Source: Candidatus Curtissbacteria bacterium RIFOXYA1_FULL_41_14 (GTDB lineage Bacteria > Patescibacteriota > Microgenomatia > Curtissbacterales > GWA2-41-24). From it: DNA of 49,134 nt. Under the pieces are notes generated by a model. The model was not told the origin of the DNA and did no database searches. It saw nothing but the letters and a program-made list of their open reading frames with translations. Below, piece after piece: positions 23,395 through 31,048 of the stretch; position 1 is the stretch's first letter, and each line of letters starts with the position of its first letter. The stretch is taken from positions 1-49,134 of the forward strand of contig MFCA01000029.1 of the NCBI GenBank assembly GCA_001775095.1. Reading direction: 5' to 3'. Position numbers and translations under genes: made by a program.

Positions 23395-24771
23395 ATGGTA
23401 GTCACTGCAGAACTTCCACCAAGAACAGAACTTGGCCAACAGCTTTCTTCACTTGAATTAATTCGTTCAGGAGAAAGAGGCAAAAGAGACGAAACTATCC
23501 CGCTCGCTAGAGTTTCCACTGAACTTTCAATTGTTGATGATTCGCATGCGGAAGAGCTTGGCAATTCAATGACTCTAATAGGTGGATGGGGGCAATTGAG
23601 TAGCATCGTTGTTAGAGCGAGGGAAGAAGATGGGGAAGTTTATTACGACATTATTGATGGTTTCCATAGAGCTGAAGGAGCGAGGAGAAGGGGCATGGAA
23701 AATATCGAAGCCCGTGTTACATACGGTTGTGATGATGCAGAGATGTATGATCTTCGGATTTTGGCAGCAAGCTCTGTGAAGAGCGTTCAATATGCGCGAA
23801 TTGCGGAATGGATGACAAGAGCTTTTGAGTTGACACCTTGGAGGAAAAAGGGGTTGACAGTTGTTCAAGCTTTCGGTTTGGCCATTAATGATCGAGAAAC
23901 TTCATATAAAGGTTTGTCGCCTGAAGAGCTGCAAGGTCTAAAAGAATGGGTTAGGTTAAAGTGTGGCAAGTGGGAGAGAAGCATTACTGGAACCCATGCC
24001 ATATTAAGAGTCGTTGCTAATGCCGATCCTGATCTGGTTAAAAAGGTTAGACCATCCGGCTCATTGAAAGATCATGCAGGCAGAATAACTCCGGCAAGAT
24101 TGGCCGCTGTTGCACTTACAATGCCTGGGAATTTTGATGCCCAAAATGCAGTTCTAGAGTGTGCAGTTGATAACAAGCTGTCAGCCGCAGAAACGGAAGA
24201 CTTGGCAAGAGAAGTTGCACGTGCCATTGAATCGGGTGACTCGGGTGAGGGAGAAATAAATTACGCTCTTTTGATTGAGGACCTTATTGAAGTAAATACT
24301 ACCGTACCTATTGAAGCTGATGAAAGGGGGCCGGAACCGGAAGAACTTATAGTTGCTGGAACAGACGGGGAACCTGATGTATTTGTGGATCCCGATGAAA
24401 TCCCTCTACCCGTAAGAGAAACAAGACCAACTCACCACCGACGTATAAGTGCGGCACGTGTCACACCAGAGAATACTTCTGATCAAGTAGCTGATTTAAG
24501 AAGGGCGCTCCAAAAAGCACATGAAATAATAATAGCAGGTACTTGGGATGGAAGATGGTGGAGAACAGCACCATACCTAACGCCTTTTGAGAGAGACCTT
24601 ATGACACAAGCATTCGATGGTGAAGGTTTTGATATTACAGAGTTTGCCCTTGATCATAAACTTACTGAAATTAAAGTTGTGCAATATATGATAAGCACTT
24701 TTTTAAAGCATAATCTTATGAGTGTAAAAGGAACAGAAAAAGAAAAAATAGCGGCGTCAAGAGAAGTTTGA
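23395..24771 (+). CDS. ParB-domain protein with C-terminal HTH-like region
   Basis: A 458-residue protein that is not a standard chromosomal ParB. It has an N-terminal ParB/sulfiredoxin-fold domain (about 34-125): IPLARVSTEL, then IIDGFHRAEGARRRGMENIEARV (86-108). A helical middle follows, with a low-complexity acidic linker (about 285-345: EADERGPEPEELIVAGTDGE), and a C-terminal segment LTPFERDLMTQAFDG...ITEFALDHKLTEIKVVQYMISTF that looks like a helix-turn-helix. It may be a transcription factor or nuclease-type regulator in an accessory region; the partition gene is the separate parB at 14 kb. TTGACA lies at 23345-23350, but the -10 box is weak. The 3' end overlaps the convergent MFS gene. 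Confidence 0.72.
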   Translation: MVVTAELPPRTELGQQLSSLELIRSGERGKRDETIPLARVSTELSIVDDSHAEELGNSMTLIGGWGQLSSIVVRAREEDGEVYYDIIDGFHRAEGARRRGMENIEARVTYGCDDAEMYDLRILAASSVKSVQYARIAEWMTRAFELTPWRKKGLTVVQAFGLAINDRETSYKGLSPEELQGLKEWVRLKCGKWERSITGTHAILRVVANADPDLVKKVRPSGSLKDHAGRITPARLAAVALTMPGNFDAQNAVLECAVDNKLSAAETEDLAREVARAIESGDSGEGEINYALLIEDLIEVNTTVPIEADERGPEPEELIVAGTDGEPDVFVDPDEIPLPVRETRPTHHRRISAARVTPENTSDQVADLRRALQKAHEIIIAGTWDGRWWRTAPYLTPFERDLMTQAFDGEGFDITEFALDHKLTEIKVVQYMISTFLKHNLMSVKGTEKEKIAASREV

Positions 24772-26046
24772 TAAAACACCCCTGAAATAGAAATAGATTC
24801 CGGCTAGTAAGACCACTACTGCACCCAGGCCAATTGCGAAAAGCGAGGAAGTTTTTTCGGCTATTGCGCCTGCTAAAGCATTGCCAATTGGCATCATGCC
24901 CACAAACATTGTTAAGTAAACAGCCATAATTCTGCCCCTCATCCTGTCCGGACTCAGTATTTGTACCCACGTATTGAGAGTAGAAACAAACATAAGACTG
25001 CCTAAACCGGTCAGAAATAAAAGGACATGGGCCAGTATAAAATTGTGGTTTTGTGAAAAAGCGACAAGACTTAGTGCCGAAATTGCAATTCCCCAGTAAA
25101 TAAAGGGCAGTCTGTTTTCTTTTTTTGACATCGCTGAAGTAAAGATCGCACCGACAAGACTACCTGCTCCTGCTGCCGAAAGCAGTGAACCGAGACCTTG
25201 AGCACCGGCACCAAAAACTTGTTGGGCGATTGGCGGCATCAGGGTTTGGTAAGGCCAAAGGAATATAGAAGATACCGCCCCAAAAACAGATAAATAAAAG
25301 ATTTTCCTATCTTTAAGAATAAATGCGAGTCCATCTTTGAGAGATTGAAAGGGATGAACATCTTCGGATCTTTGTTTTATAACCGGTCTTATTACGGCGA
25401 CAGCCCAAATGCCCGGCAAAAAACTTATTCCGTTAAAAACAAATGCCCAACCGACTCCAAGCGTAGCGATTATCAGACCGGCTACAGTCGGACCGATAAA
25501 TCTGGCGGCATTAAAAAGGCCGGCGTTTAGTGAAACTGCAGATGCCAAATCGCGCTTACCAATCATTTCGACAATAAAGGCAAAACGCGCCGGCAGATCA
25601 AAGGAGCCGATGATACCGTTAATAAGAGCTAGTACTATGACTAAGGGAAGATTTATCTTTCCTGAAATAACCAGAAACCCTAAAACTGCCGCAATGAAAC
25701 CTTCAAAAATTTGAGTGATTACCAAAAGTTTTTGTCTGCTTACTCTATCGACTAAAACCCCGGCGGGCGTTGCCAAAAAAAGAAAAGGCAAGCCGGAAAT
25801 AGCGGCAACTGTACCCACCCAAAAAGCCGATCTGGTTAACTCGTAAACTAACCAACCTATACCAACTGCCTGCAGCCAAAACCCGACTAGGGAGATTGTT
25901 TGGCCTATGAAATAAATCTGGTAATTGCGGTGGGCGAGTGCCGGAAAAATCGAAACTACCTTACCGGGCAATTGCACCGGCACTGCGCCGGCAGTAACTG
26001 CTGTAATTTCCAGATCTTCCTCGGCTAAAATATCTTTCTCGGACAT
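24757..26046 (-). CDS. MFS transporter, EntS/MFS_3-like exporter
   Basis: Twelve-helix major facilitator of the EntS-like (MFS_3) type, usually exporters of siderophores or drugs. It has FPALAHRNYQIYFIGQTISLVGFWLQAVGIGWLVYELT at the start of helix 1, the loop 2-3 motif AGVLVDRVSRQKLLV, and PARFAFIVEMIGKRDLASAVSLN, which is characteristic of this subfamily. About 40 cytoplasmic residues precede the first helix. Substrate unknown. TAAAAT lies 7 bases before the ATG with AGGGGA between. Confidence 0.9.
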   Translation of the reverse strand: MSEKDILAEEDLEITAVTAGAVPVQLPGKVVSIFPALAHRNYQIYFIGQTISLVGFWLQAVGIGWLVYELTRSAFWVGTVAAISGLPFLFLATPAGVLVDRVSRQKLLVITQIFEGFIAAVLGFLVISGKINLPLVIVLALINGIIGSFDLPARFAFIVEMIGKRDLASAVSLNAGLFNAARFIGPTVAGLIIATLGVGWAFVFNGISFLPGIWAVAVIRPVIKQRSEDVHPFQSLKDGLAFILKDRKIFYLSVFGAVSSIFLWPYQTLMPPIAQQVFGAGAQGLGSLLSAAGAGSLVGAIFTSAMSKKENRLPFIYWGIAISALSLVAFSQNHNFILAHVLLFLTGLGSLMFVSTLNTWVQILSPDRMRGRIMAVYLTMFVGMMPIGNALAGAIAEKTSSLFAIGLGAVVVLLAGIYFYFRGVLSNFS

Positions 26047-26053
26047 GTCCCCT

Positions 26054-26059
26054 ATTTTA
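26054..26059 (-). promoter_or_regulatory. -10-like box of the MFS gene
   Basis: TAAAAT, then AGGGGAC, then ATG. Either a leaderless promoter or a coincidental overlap with a Shine-Dalgarno sequence. Confidence 0.4.
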
Positions 26060-26075
26060 ACCGACCAGAGCGTTT

Positions 26076-26456
26076 TTAGCTTGCCTTGATTTGCACAAAC
26101 TGGAAATAATTGCCGTCGATGTCCTCATATGTGGCAATCAGGCCGTAACCCTCGATATGATATATATCCTGGATTTTTTTGACGCCTTCTTTGTCGAGTC
26201 TTTTTACTTCTTTTTCGATATCATCAACCTCAAGATTAAACATGACTCTTGACGGATCGTGGCTTTTACCTTTGACCTCCGAGTGATCCATTATGTAAAG
26301 ATTGACGCCAGACAGTTCAAATTCAAAGCCTTTTTCGTCATTCTCACCAATCTCCATTTCCTGACCAAGTTTCAGCCCGACTTTTTCCCTGTAAAAATCG
26401 GCAAGTTTTTGACCATCTTCTGAAGACAGTAAAATCGCTTCCACTCCTCTAATCAT
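26076..26456 (-). CDS. VOC/glyoxalase-fold protein
   Basis: Vicinal-oxygen-chelate family protein of about 126 residues, with the two-module pattern. VEAILLSSEDGQKLADFYREKVGLKLG is module 1 and VMFNLEVDDIEKEVKRLDKEGVKKI...YGLIATYEDIDGNYFQFVQ is module 2. The final ATYEDIDGNYFQFVQ is the usual 'f.DPdGN.~el.q' end, with Glu and Asp as candidate ligands. The function (glyoxalase, dioxygenase or resistance) is not resolved. The ORF track starts at a GTG (26465); the ATG at 26454-26456 has a strong GGGAGGTGA 6 bases upstream and is preferred. Confidence 0.85.
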   Translation of the reverse strand: MIRGVEAILLSSEDGQKLADFYREKVGLKLGQEMEIGENDEKGFEFELSGVNLYIMDHSEVKGKSHDPSRVMFNLEVDDIEKEVKRLDKEGVKKIQDIYHIEGYGLIATYEDIDGNYFQFVQIKAS

Positions 26457-26475
26457 ATTTCTCACCTCCCCTCGT

Positions 26476-26529
26476 CCTCCGAAACTTTAGTGTAGGAGGA
26501 TTTCCCCTCCGAAGCTTTAGCGTAGGAGG
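26476..26529. repeat. Two tandem 24-base hairpins upstream of the VOC gene
   Basis: CCTCCGAAACTTTAGTGTAGGAGG (26476-26499) and CCTCCGAAGCTTTAGCGTAGGAGG (26506-26529) are direct copies with a 30-base period. Each is a CCTCC...GGAGG hairpin. They lie in the 5' leader of the VOC gene, just before its Shine-Dalgarno sequence. Confidence 0.8.
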
Positions 26530-26612
26530 GCTTTTCAAAAAGATTAATTTAAACCATAAATGAGGGGAGTTCGTCAAGTCTTAGTTTATTATGAGGTCGA
26601 GATTGGGGAAAT

Positions 26613-26993
26613 TCATTTCATCTCTTTGATAGCCTTTATAGCACTTGATATGTTTTTAGCTTTTATGCGGATCCACCCCAAGCCGCCTCCATCCCCTCCT
26701 GTGAGTTCTGCTGAGTCTCTTGTCAGAATAAAATGTACACTCGCCTCTCCATTATTTACTACAAAACTATTTGCAAAAAATGCCCCGGTATGCCTATATT
26801 TCCGCTCCGCTTGCTGAATTGCGTCTAAAATGATTGCTGCTTTACCCGATTGAAATCCAACTCTATTTCTCCATCTATCTTCTCCGAGAATTCCCCCGTT
26901 CGGAACTCCTCGGAACGTAAAAGTCCCTGCGCAAAATGATTCGCTTTCATCTTGAAGTGTTGGTGATTCTCGTTCTTTGATAACTGTCCCCAT
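26613..26993 (-). CDS. Hypothetical protein
   Basis: A 126-residue protein, not recognised. It has a Gly/Arg-rich central part (FRGVPNGGILGEDRWRNRVGFQSGKAA), a helix IILDAIQQAERKYRHTGAFF, a strand FVVNNGEASVHFILTRD, and a C-terminal GGDGGGLGWIRIKAKNISSAIKAIKEM. It could be a small alpha-beta protein. The intact frame between a promoter-rich gap and the VOC leader argues that it is real, but no family support is visible. Confidence 0.45.
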   Translation of the reverse strand: MGTVIKERESPTLQDESESFCAGTFTFRGVPNGGILGEDRWRNRVGFQSGKAAIILDAIQQAERKYRHTGAFFANSFVVNNGEASVHFILTRDSAELTGGDGGGLGWIRIKAKNISSAIKAIKEMK

Positions 26994-27100
26994 ATTATGA
27001 AATTTGTGGTTTTAGTAAAGTCTTGTACACCTTCTCAGGTTAAAATTATATCATCAGAACTCCCTATTTTTTACGATTAACTTACCTAAAGATTCGTTTA

Positions 27101-27643
27101 TTACAATGTTTTTCGCCAGACTTGTGTATTTTGGCCATCGCCGTAAAAATTTGGGATTTTCCCAACTTTTTCGAACCCGGGTTGTTTGTCGTAAAAAGGA
27201 TAACCAGTTTCGATGTGTCTTGGACCACTTTCTACAAGTATCTCGGTTTTACCTTTTGTTCGTGCTGACTCTAGCACCTTATTCATTAGGGCAGTACCTG
27301 CACCTTTTCCCATCATATGATCAGGGTGTACATAAGCGACAATTATCTCGCAGGGGTTATTCAACTGGGCAAATGGCTTCAAAGCATCTTTGGGCTCATC
27401 TGATAGACCCATCATCCCGATCACCGTGCCATCTGGGCTTTCTGCTACAAACATAGTCTTACCACTTCCAGGTATTAAACTTCTTCTACAAGTTGCCATG
27501 TCGCCATCAACTTCTTCATCAGCTACGACATTGCCATCCCGTAACCAAAATTCGGAAATTGGTCTCAAATATGGGATATCATCTTTCCTTAAAAGCCGTA
27601 TGTTCCCTTTAAATCGCTCGCTTTCTTTAGTGGCTGTCTCCAT
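27101..27643 (-). CDS. GNAT-family N-acetyltransferase
   Basis: Acetyl-CoA-dependent acetyltransferase fold. The N-terminal NIRLLRKDDIPYLRPISEFW is followed by TMFVAESPDGTVIGMMGLSDEP, the acetyl-CoA motif A IIVAYVHPDHMMGKGAGTALMNKVLESARTKG (pyrophosphate loop MGKGAG), and GYPFYDKQPGFEKVG, which is motif B. Length is 180. The acceptor substrate is unknown. A TATACT box is 6 bases before the ATG. Confidence 0.87.
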   Translation of the reverse strand: METATKESERFKGNIRLLRKDDIPYLRPISEFWLRDGNVVADEEVDGDMATCRRSLIPGSGKTMFVAESPDGTVIGMMGLSDEPKDALKPFAQLNNPCEIIVAYVHPDHMMGKGAGTALMNKVLESARTKGKTEILVESGPRHIETGYPFYDKQPGFEKVGKIPNFYGDGQNTQVWRKTL

Positions 27644-27649
27644 GGTTTA

Positions 27650-27655
27650 AGTATA
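27650..27655 (-). promoter_or_regulatory. -10 box of the GNAT gene, leaderless type
   Basis: TATACT, then TAAACC, then ATG. The ftsQ start has nearly the same arrangement (TATACTTAAAGTATG). Confidence 0.5.
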
Positions 27656-27669
27656 TTGCTAGATTTTAC

Positions 27670-27775
27670 GTGGGAATTCCTAAGTCATTAACCTCTTTTA
27701 GGTTCTAAATAGTTTGTAATCCTAAATAACGAATAATCTATTCCCAAGTCGTCAAAAAGCTAAAAAGGGATCATT
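27670..27775. repeat. Direct repeat, copy 1, upstream of the phosphohistidine gene
   Basis: GTGGGAATTCCTAAGTC...CCTCTTTTAGGTTC (27670-27705) matches 29337-29372 at 32 of 36 positions. The following half (CCTAA..., ATTCCCAAGTCGTCAAAAAGC) is also similar to the downstream copy. Internally it repeats the core ATTCCYAAGTCGTC. Confidence 0.8.
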
Positions 27776-27790
27776 AATCTACAAGAAGTA

Positions 27791-27799
27791 TGGTAATAT
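27791..27799 (+). promoter_or_regulatory. Extended -10 box of the phosphohistidine gene
   Basis: TG-G-TAATAT, 23 bases before the ATG at 27823. No Shine-Dalgarno sequence follows. Confidence 0.45.
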
Positions 27800-27822
27800 A
27801 AGCGCGAATCTGCCTTCCAAGT

Positions 27823-29310
27823 ATGAAATATGCTTTAACTGTAAAACAAGCGCTTCTATTCACTGACCTTAGTCTATTGGGATGCACAAGGTCACATTTT
27901 AAAAAGGTATTGGGTATTGACTATACTTTTCCCGAATGTTTGATCAGGGCAAACGATATATTTTGGAACTTTGATAATGATACCGAATTTAATGATACTC
28001 TTCTAAAAAACAAGACACTTGATCAGGCAGTCACTCACTTTAATACTTCGCTAGGTAAAGTAACACAGAATCTCGAAAATATTACCAAGAAAATTGTTAG
28101 CTCCAAAAAAATGCAGTCTTCAAATAAGAACGAACTTTTTTTACTATTCAAGAATTACTATGGTGCATACTCTCTCAACATGCCTTTTCTGTTTCATTAT
28201 TGGAATGTCGAGAGCCTCCTGATAGGACAATTAAAGGAAGATTTCCACGCAATTTTTGGTGAGGATTCTGAAGGCAATCTCCAACAAATGCTTATTCCTG
28301 CTCATGAGACATATTTTGCGAGAGAAAAGAATAGTATGCAAAAAATAGTAGATTATGTATATAAGAACAAGAAGTTAAAATCTTTTATACTAAAACACAA
28401 AATAGCTTCGATAATTCGCAGCCTGCAAGATTACTCAACACTTGAAAACCTCATTTCTCAACATATAAAGGACTTTGGTTTTACGACAACCTCATTGTAT
28501 TTAGGTAACGCGATGTCTAAAGACGATGTTGTTGAGCGATTAAAATCCAGCTTAGAAGATTACTCTTTAGTGAAAAAGAGTGAACAAAGTAAACTTGAGA
28601 AAAATGCCACGTTTTACAAAAGAAAACTTCTGAAACAGAGAAAATCTTATCCTGAGATTGAAAAAAGACTACAACTTGCGTGCGAACTTATGTATTGGAA
28701 AAATCAAAGGCTGGATGTCATGTTTAAGTCAGATTTTCTTATTCATCCCCTACTGGAAAACATTGCTGCAAAAATGCAATTAGGCTTTCACGAACTTGTT
28801 TACTTACGCTACGGAGAAATTCTTAAATGGTTTAAAACTGGAAAACTCCCAAAAAAGCAAGAGCTTGCAAAGAGAATTAAAAACTACGCGCTTTATTTAA
28901 AAAACGGCTCAATCACATTACTGACCAATGAGAAAGTTTATCCCAGGCTAGCTTCCGAGAAAGCTTTCCGCGCTATACGTGTATCATCGAAGCTTATAAA
29001 AGGGGACATTGCATGTCGTGGAAAAGTAAAAGGAAACGTACGAATAGTGCTTGTCACTGAAGATATTCAGTACGTTAAAAGAGGAGAAATCTTAGTAACG
29101 CCTATGACTCGTCCGGATATGATACTTGGTATGGAAAAAGCCGCCGCATTTGTGACGGATCACGGGGGAATGCTGAGCCACGCCGCGATTGTGGCAAGGG
29201 AGATGAAAAAACCTTGCATTGTCGGTACACAAAACGCGACAAAACTGTTAAAAACGGGGATGTTTGTCGAGGTTGATGCAAATAATGGGATAGTAAAAGT
29301 TTTGAATTAA
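27823..29310 (+). CDS. Orphan PEP-utiliser (phosphohistidine swivelling domain) protein
   Basis: The C-terminal 110 residues are the mobile phosphohistidine domain of PEP synthase, pyruvate phosphate dikinase and rifampin phosphotransferase. GKVKGNVRIVLV, GEILVTPMTRPDM and AAFVTDHGGMLSHAAIVAREMKKPCIVGT carry the phospho-acceptor His453. Residues 1-380 are a helical, Lys-rich region with no Cys-containing PEP/pyruvate barrel and no ATP-grasp domain. This resembles the substrate-side half of rifampin phosphotransferase-like proteins without the ATP domain. It would need a partner kinase or use another phosphoryl donor. It is flanked on both sides by a direct repeat. The start is the only ATG near the promoter. 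Confidence 0.75.
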   Translation: MKYALTVKQALLFTDLSLLGCTRSHFKKVLGIDYTFPECLIRANDIFWNFDNDTEFNDTLLKNKTLDQAVTHFNTSLGKVTQNLENITKKIVSSKKMQSSNKNELFLLFKNYYGAYSLNMPFLFHYWNVESLLIGQLKEDFHAIFGEDSEGNLQQMLIPAHETYFAREKNSMQKIVDYVYKNKKLKSFILKHKIASIIRSLQDYSTLENLISQHIKDFGFTTTSLYLGNAMSKDDVVERLKSSLEDYSLVKKSEQSKLEKNATFYKRKLLKQRKSYPEIEKRLQLACELMYWKNQRLDVMFKSDFLIHPLLENIAAKMQLGFHELVYLRYGEILKWFKTGKLPKKQELAKRIKNYALYLKNGSITLLTNEKVYPRLASEKAFRAIRVSSKLIKGDIACRGKVKGNVRIVLVTEDIQYVKRGEILVTPMTRPDMILGMEKAAAFVTDHGGMLSHAAIVAREMKKPCIVGTQNATKLLKTGMFVEVDANNGIVKVLN

Positions 29311-29336
29311 CTATCTCAGTGAATTTTGCCCCAAAT

Positions 29337-29450
29337 GTGGGAATTCCTAAGTCGTCTGCCTCTTTTAGGTTCATCCGCCAGCTGGCGGAAACAAGTACTC
29401 CCTAAGAATGATTTTCCATTCTTGGGTCATCAAAAGGCAAAAAAAGAATA
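29337..29450. repeat. Direct repeat, copy 2, downstream of the phosphohistidine gene
   Basis: Partner of the copy at 27670. It is interrupted by the 16-base palindrome TCCGCCAGCTGGCGGA (29374-29389) and contains a hairpin CCCTAAGAATG...CATTCTTGGG (29400-29425). Confidence 0.8.
29374..29389. repeat. 16-base perfect palindrome, intergenic copy
   Basis: TCCGCCAGCTGGCGGA, identical to the copy inside ileS at 19428-19443. Confidence 0.85.
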
Positions 29451-29556
29451 CGAAATACTAAGACGGTTTTACTAGGTTCATGAAAACTAGTGTCTGGAAG
29501 TTTTACTTTTGATTGCTTAAGATTTAGAATTTGCATGTGTTTTAAAAGAGGTAATT

Positions 29557-31047
29557 ATGAGGATGGAATGTAGGGATAAATCCCTGGATAAGCTTTACAA
29601 GAGAAGGTCAAAGATTGATATCCCTGAATATCAAAGAGAGAAGGTCTGGAGTTTAGAAAAGAAAAGGAAGTTTATTGATACGATCCTAAAAGGTTGGCAT
29701 GTTCCGAAACTTTATTTTCGATCTATGGATCCTGAAGACCAATCTTTCGAGTGCGTTGATGGTCAACAAAGGCTGAATGCAGTTTTTGAATTTTATGAAG
29801 GTAAAATTTCTTTACCAGTAGGTTCTGAAAAGCTATATGGTGGTTTGACATACGATACATTAAAAACATCATACTCGGACACTTTTGATGACTACTGTTT
29901 CCAAATTGAAGAAATAGAAGACGCTTCAGATCAAGAGCTTGAGGAATTATTTCTCAGACTACAATTAGGTACGCCATTAAACACGGCTGAAAAGTTAAAT
30001 GCAATTGGAGGAGAGCTTAGAGGGTATATCAAAGAACTTGCAGACCATTCCTTCTTCAAAGATGCAATAGGTGTAAAAAATACACGCTTTGCTCACTTCG
30101 TAATTTGTTGCAGATTCTTTTACCTTGAAATATTTAAGGTTCCAAATAAGTTGCGTCAAGAAGAGCTTGAGAAGATGTTGAGCGACAATAAAAAATTTAG
30201 TAGAAATTCTAGTGCGGCAAAAAAGGTCAAATTGATTCTAGGCTTTCTTTATGAGGTATTTAAAGAAAATAGTAAGCTTTTGACTAATCGAGCAAATATT
30301 GTTTCTTGTTACTACCTTATCTCACTTTTTAAAGACATAAAATCTTTGAACTCTAAAGTTGACGTATTTAGGGTCTTTTTCTTTGATTTCTTTACCGCTT
30401 TGCAAGCAGAGGTTGAAAAAGGTTCTCGCGCAAAGGATAGAGATCTTATAGCATATCAGGATGCCATTTCGCGAAATACTGACAGTAGAGAAGCAATCAA
30501 CACTCGTCAAAGAATTCTCCTAAAATATTTGGCGCAACAAATGCCGGACATTTTCAGATTGCTGGAAATTCCCGTATCGGAACGAGCGATCATTATAGAT
30601 GAATTTGTGGACAGCTTTAAAGAATCTATTCTTTTAATAAATAAAAATTACTTAGCTAAACATGGTACGCAAAAAATAAAATATACAAACGAAATAATTG
30701 CAGCGGACAAAATACTGAAGAAGTTAATTACAGACGAAGCTGATTTCGGTAACATGATAGATTCTTTGTACAAACTTTTATATGAAGGTTCTGGCAATGG
30801 TGTTCGTTTGTTAAATTCAAATAATGAAGTACTTGATGACATTAAATCATTTAGACTTGATTTAAGGCACGATATCGAGCATAGTAAAAGCCATGATATT
30901 AGAAAGAAGTCAAGAAAAATATCTGATACTTATTTCAAATATACAGGTAAAAAAGCTCTATCCCTGCTTGATAGTAATGATTTCTCAATTCTACAATTCT
31001 CAATTTATTCTAAAATAGCTGATTTTTTAAACACCGAGAAGGGGTAA
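29557..31047 (+). CDS. DUF262 protein with HEPN-like C-terminal motif, candidate defence gene
   Basis: The N-terminal DUF262 domain (ParB-like nuclease fold, as in GmrS-type restriction proteins) shows IDIPEYQREKVWSLEKKRKFIDTILKG (residues 20-46) and FECVDGQQRLNAVFEFYEG (64-82), with the DGQQR signature at 69-73, then LFLRLQLGTPLNTAEKLNA. The middle is helical. The C-terminus ends with IKSFRLDLRHDIEHSKSHDIRKKSRKISDTYF, in which RHDIEH (437-442) fits the R-x4-H RNase motif of HEPN domains. No HNH (DUF1524) motif is present. A good Shine-Dalgarno sequence (AGAGGT) precedes the ATG. It is a single gene, convergent with ftsZ with one base between stops. Phage restriction is an inference. Confidence 0.78.
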   Translation: MRMECRDKSLDKLYKRRSKIDIPEYQREKVWSLEKKRKFIDTILKGWHVPKLYFRSMDPEDQSFECVDGQQRLNAVFEFYEGKISLPVGSEKLYGGLTYDTLKTSYSDTFDDYCFQIEEIEDASDQELEELFLRLQLGTPLNTAEKLNAIGGELRGYIKELADHSFFKDAIGVKNTRFAHFVICCRFFYLEIFKVPNKLRQEELEKMLSDNKKFSRNSSAAKKVKLILGFLYEVFKENSKLLTNRANIVSCYYLISLFKDIKSLNSKVDVFRVFFFDFFTALQAEVEKGSRAKDRDLIAYQDAISRNTDSREAINTRQRILLKYLAQQMPDIFRLLEIPVSERAIIIDEFVDSFKESILLINKNYLAKHGTQKIKYTNEIIAADKILKKLITDEADFGNMIDSLYKLLYEGSGNGVRLLNSNNEVLDDIKSFRLDLRHDIEHSKSHDIRKKSRKISDTYFKYTGKKALSLLDSNDFSILQFSIYSKIADFLNTEKG

Positions 31048-31048
31048 T

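Noticed and set aside
29102-29374. 90-residue minus-strand ORF
   Set aside because: Shadow of the phosphohistidine domain with a tail in the direct repeat.
27670-31047. Insertion sequence or transposon
   Set aside because: Direct repeats are present but no transposase, integrase or short target duplication is seen.
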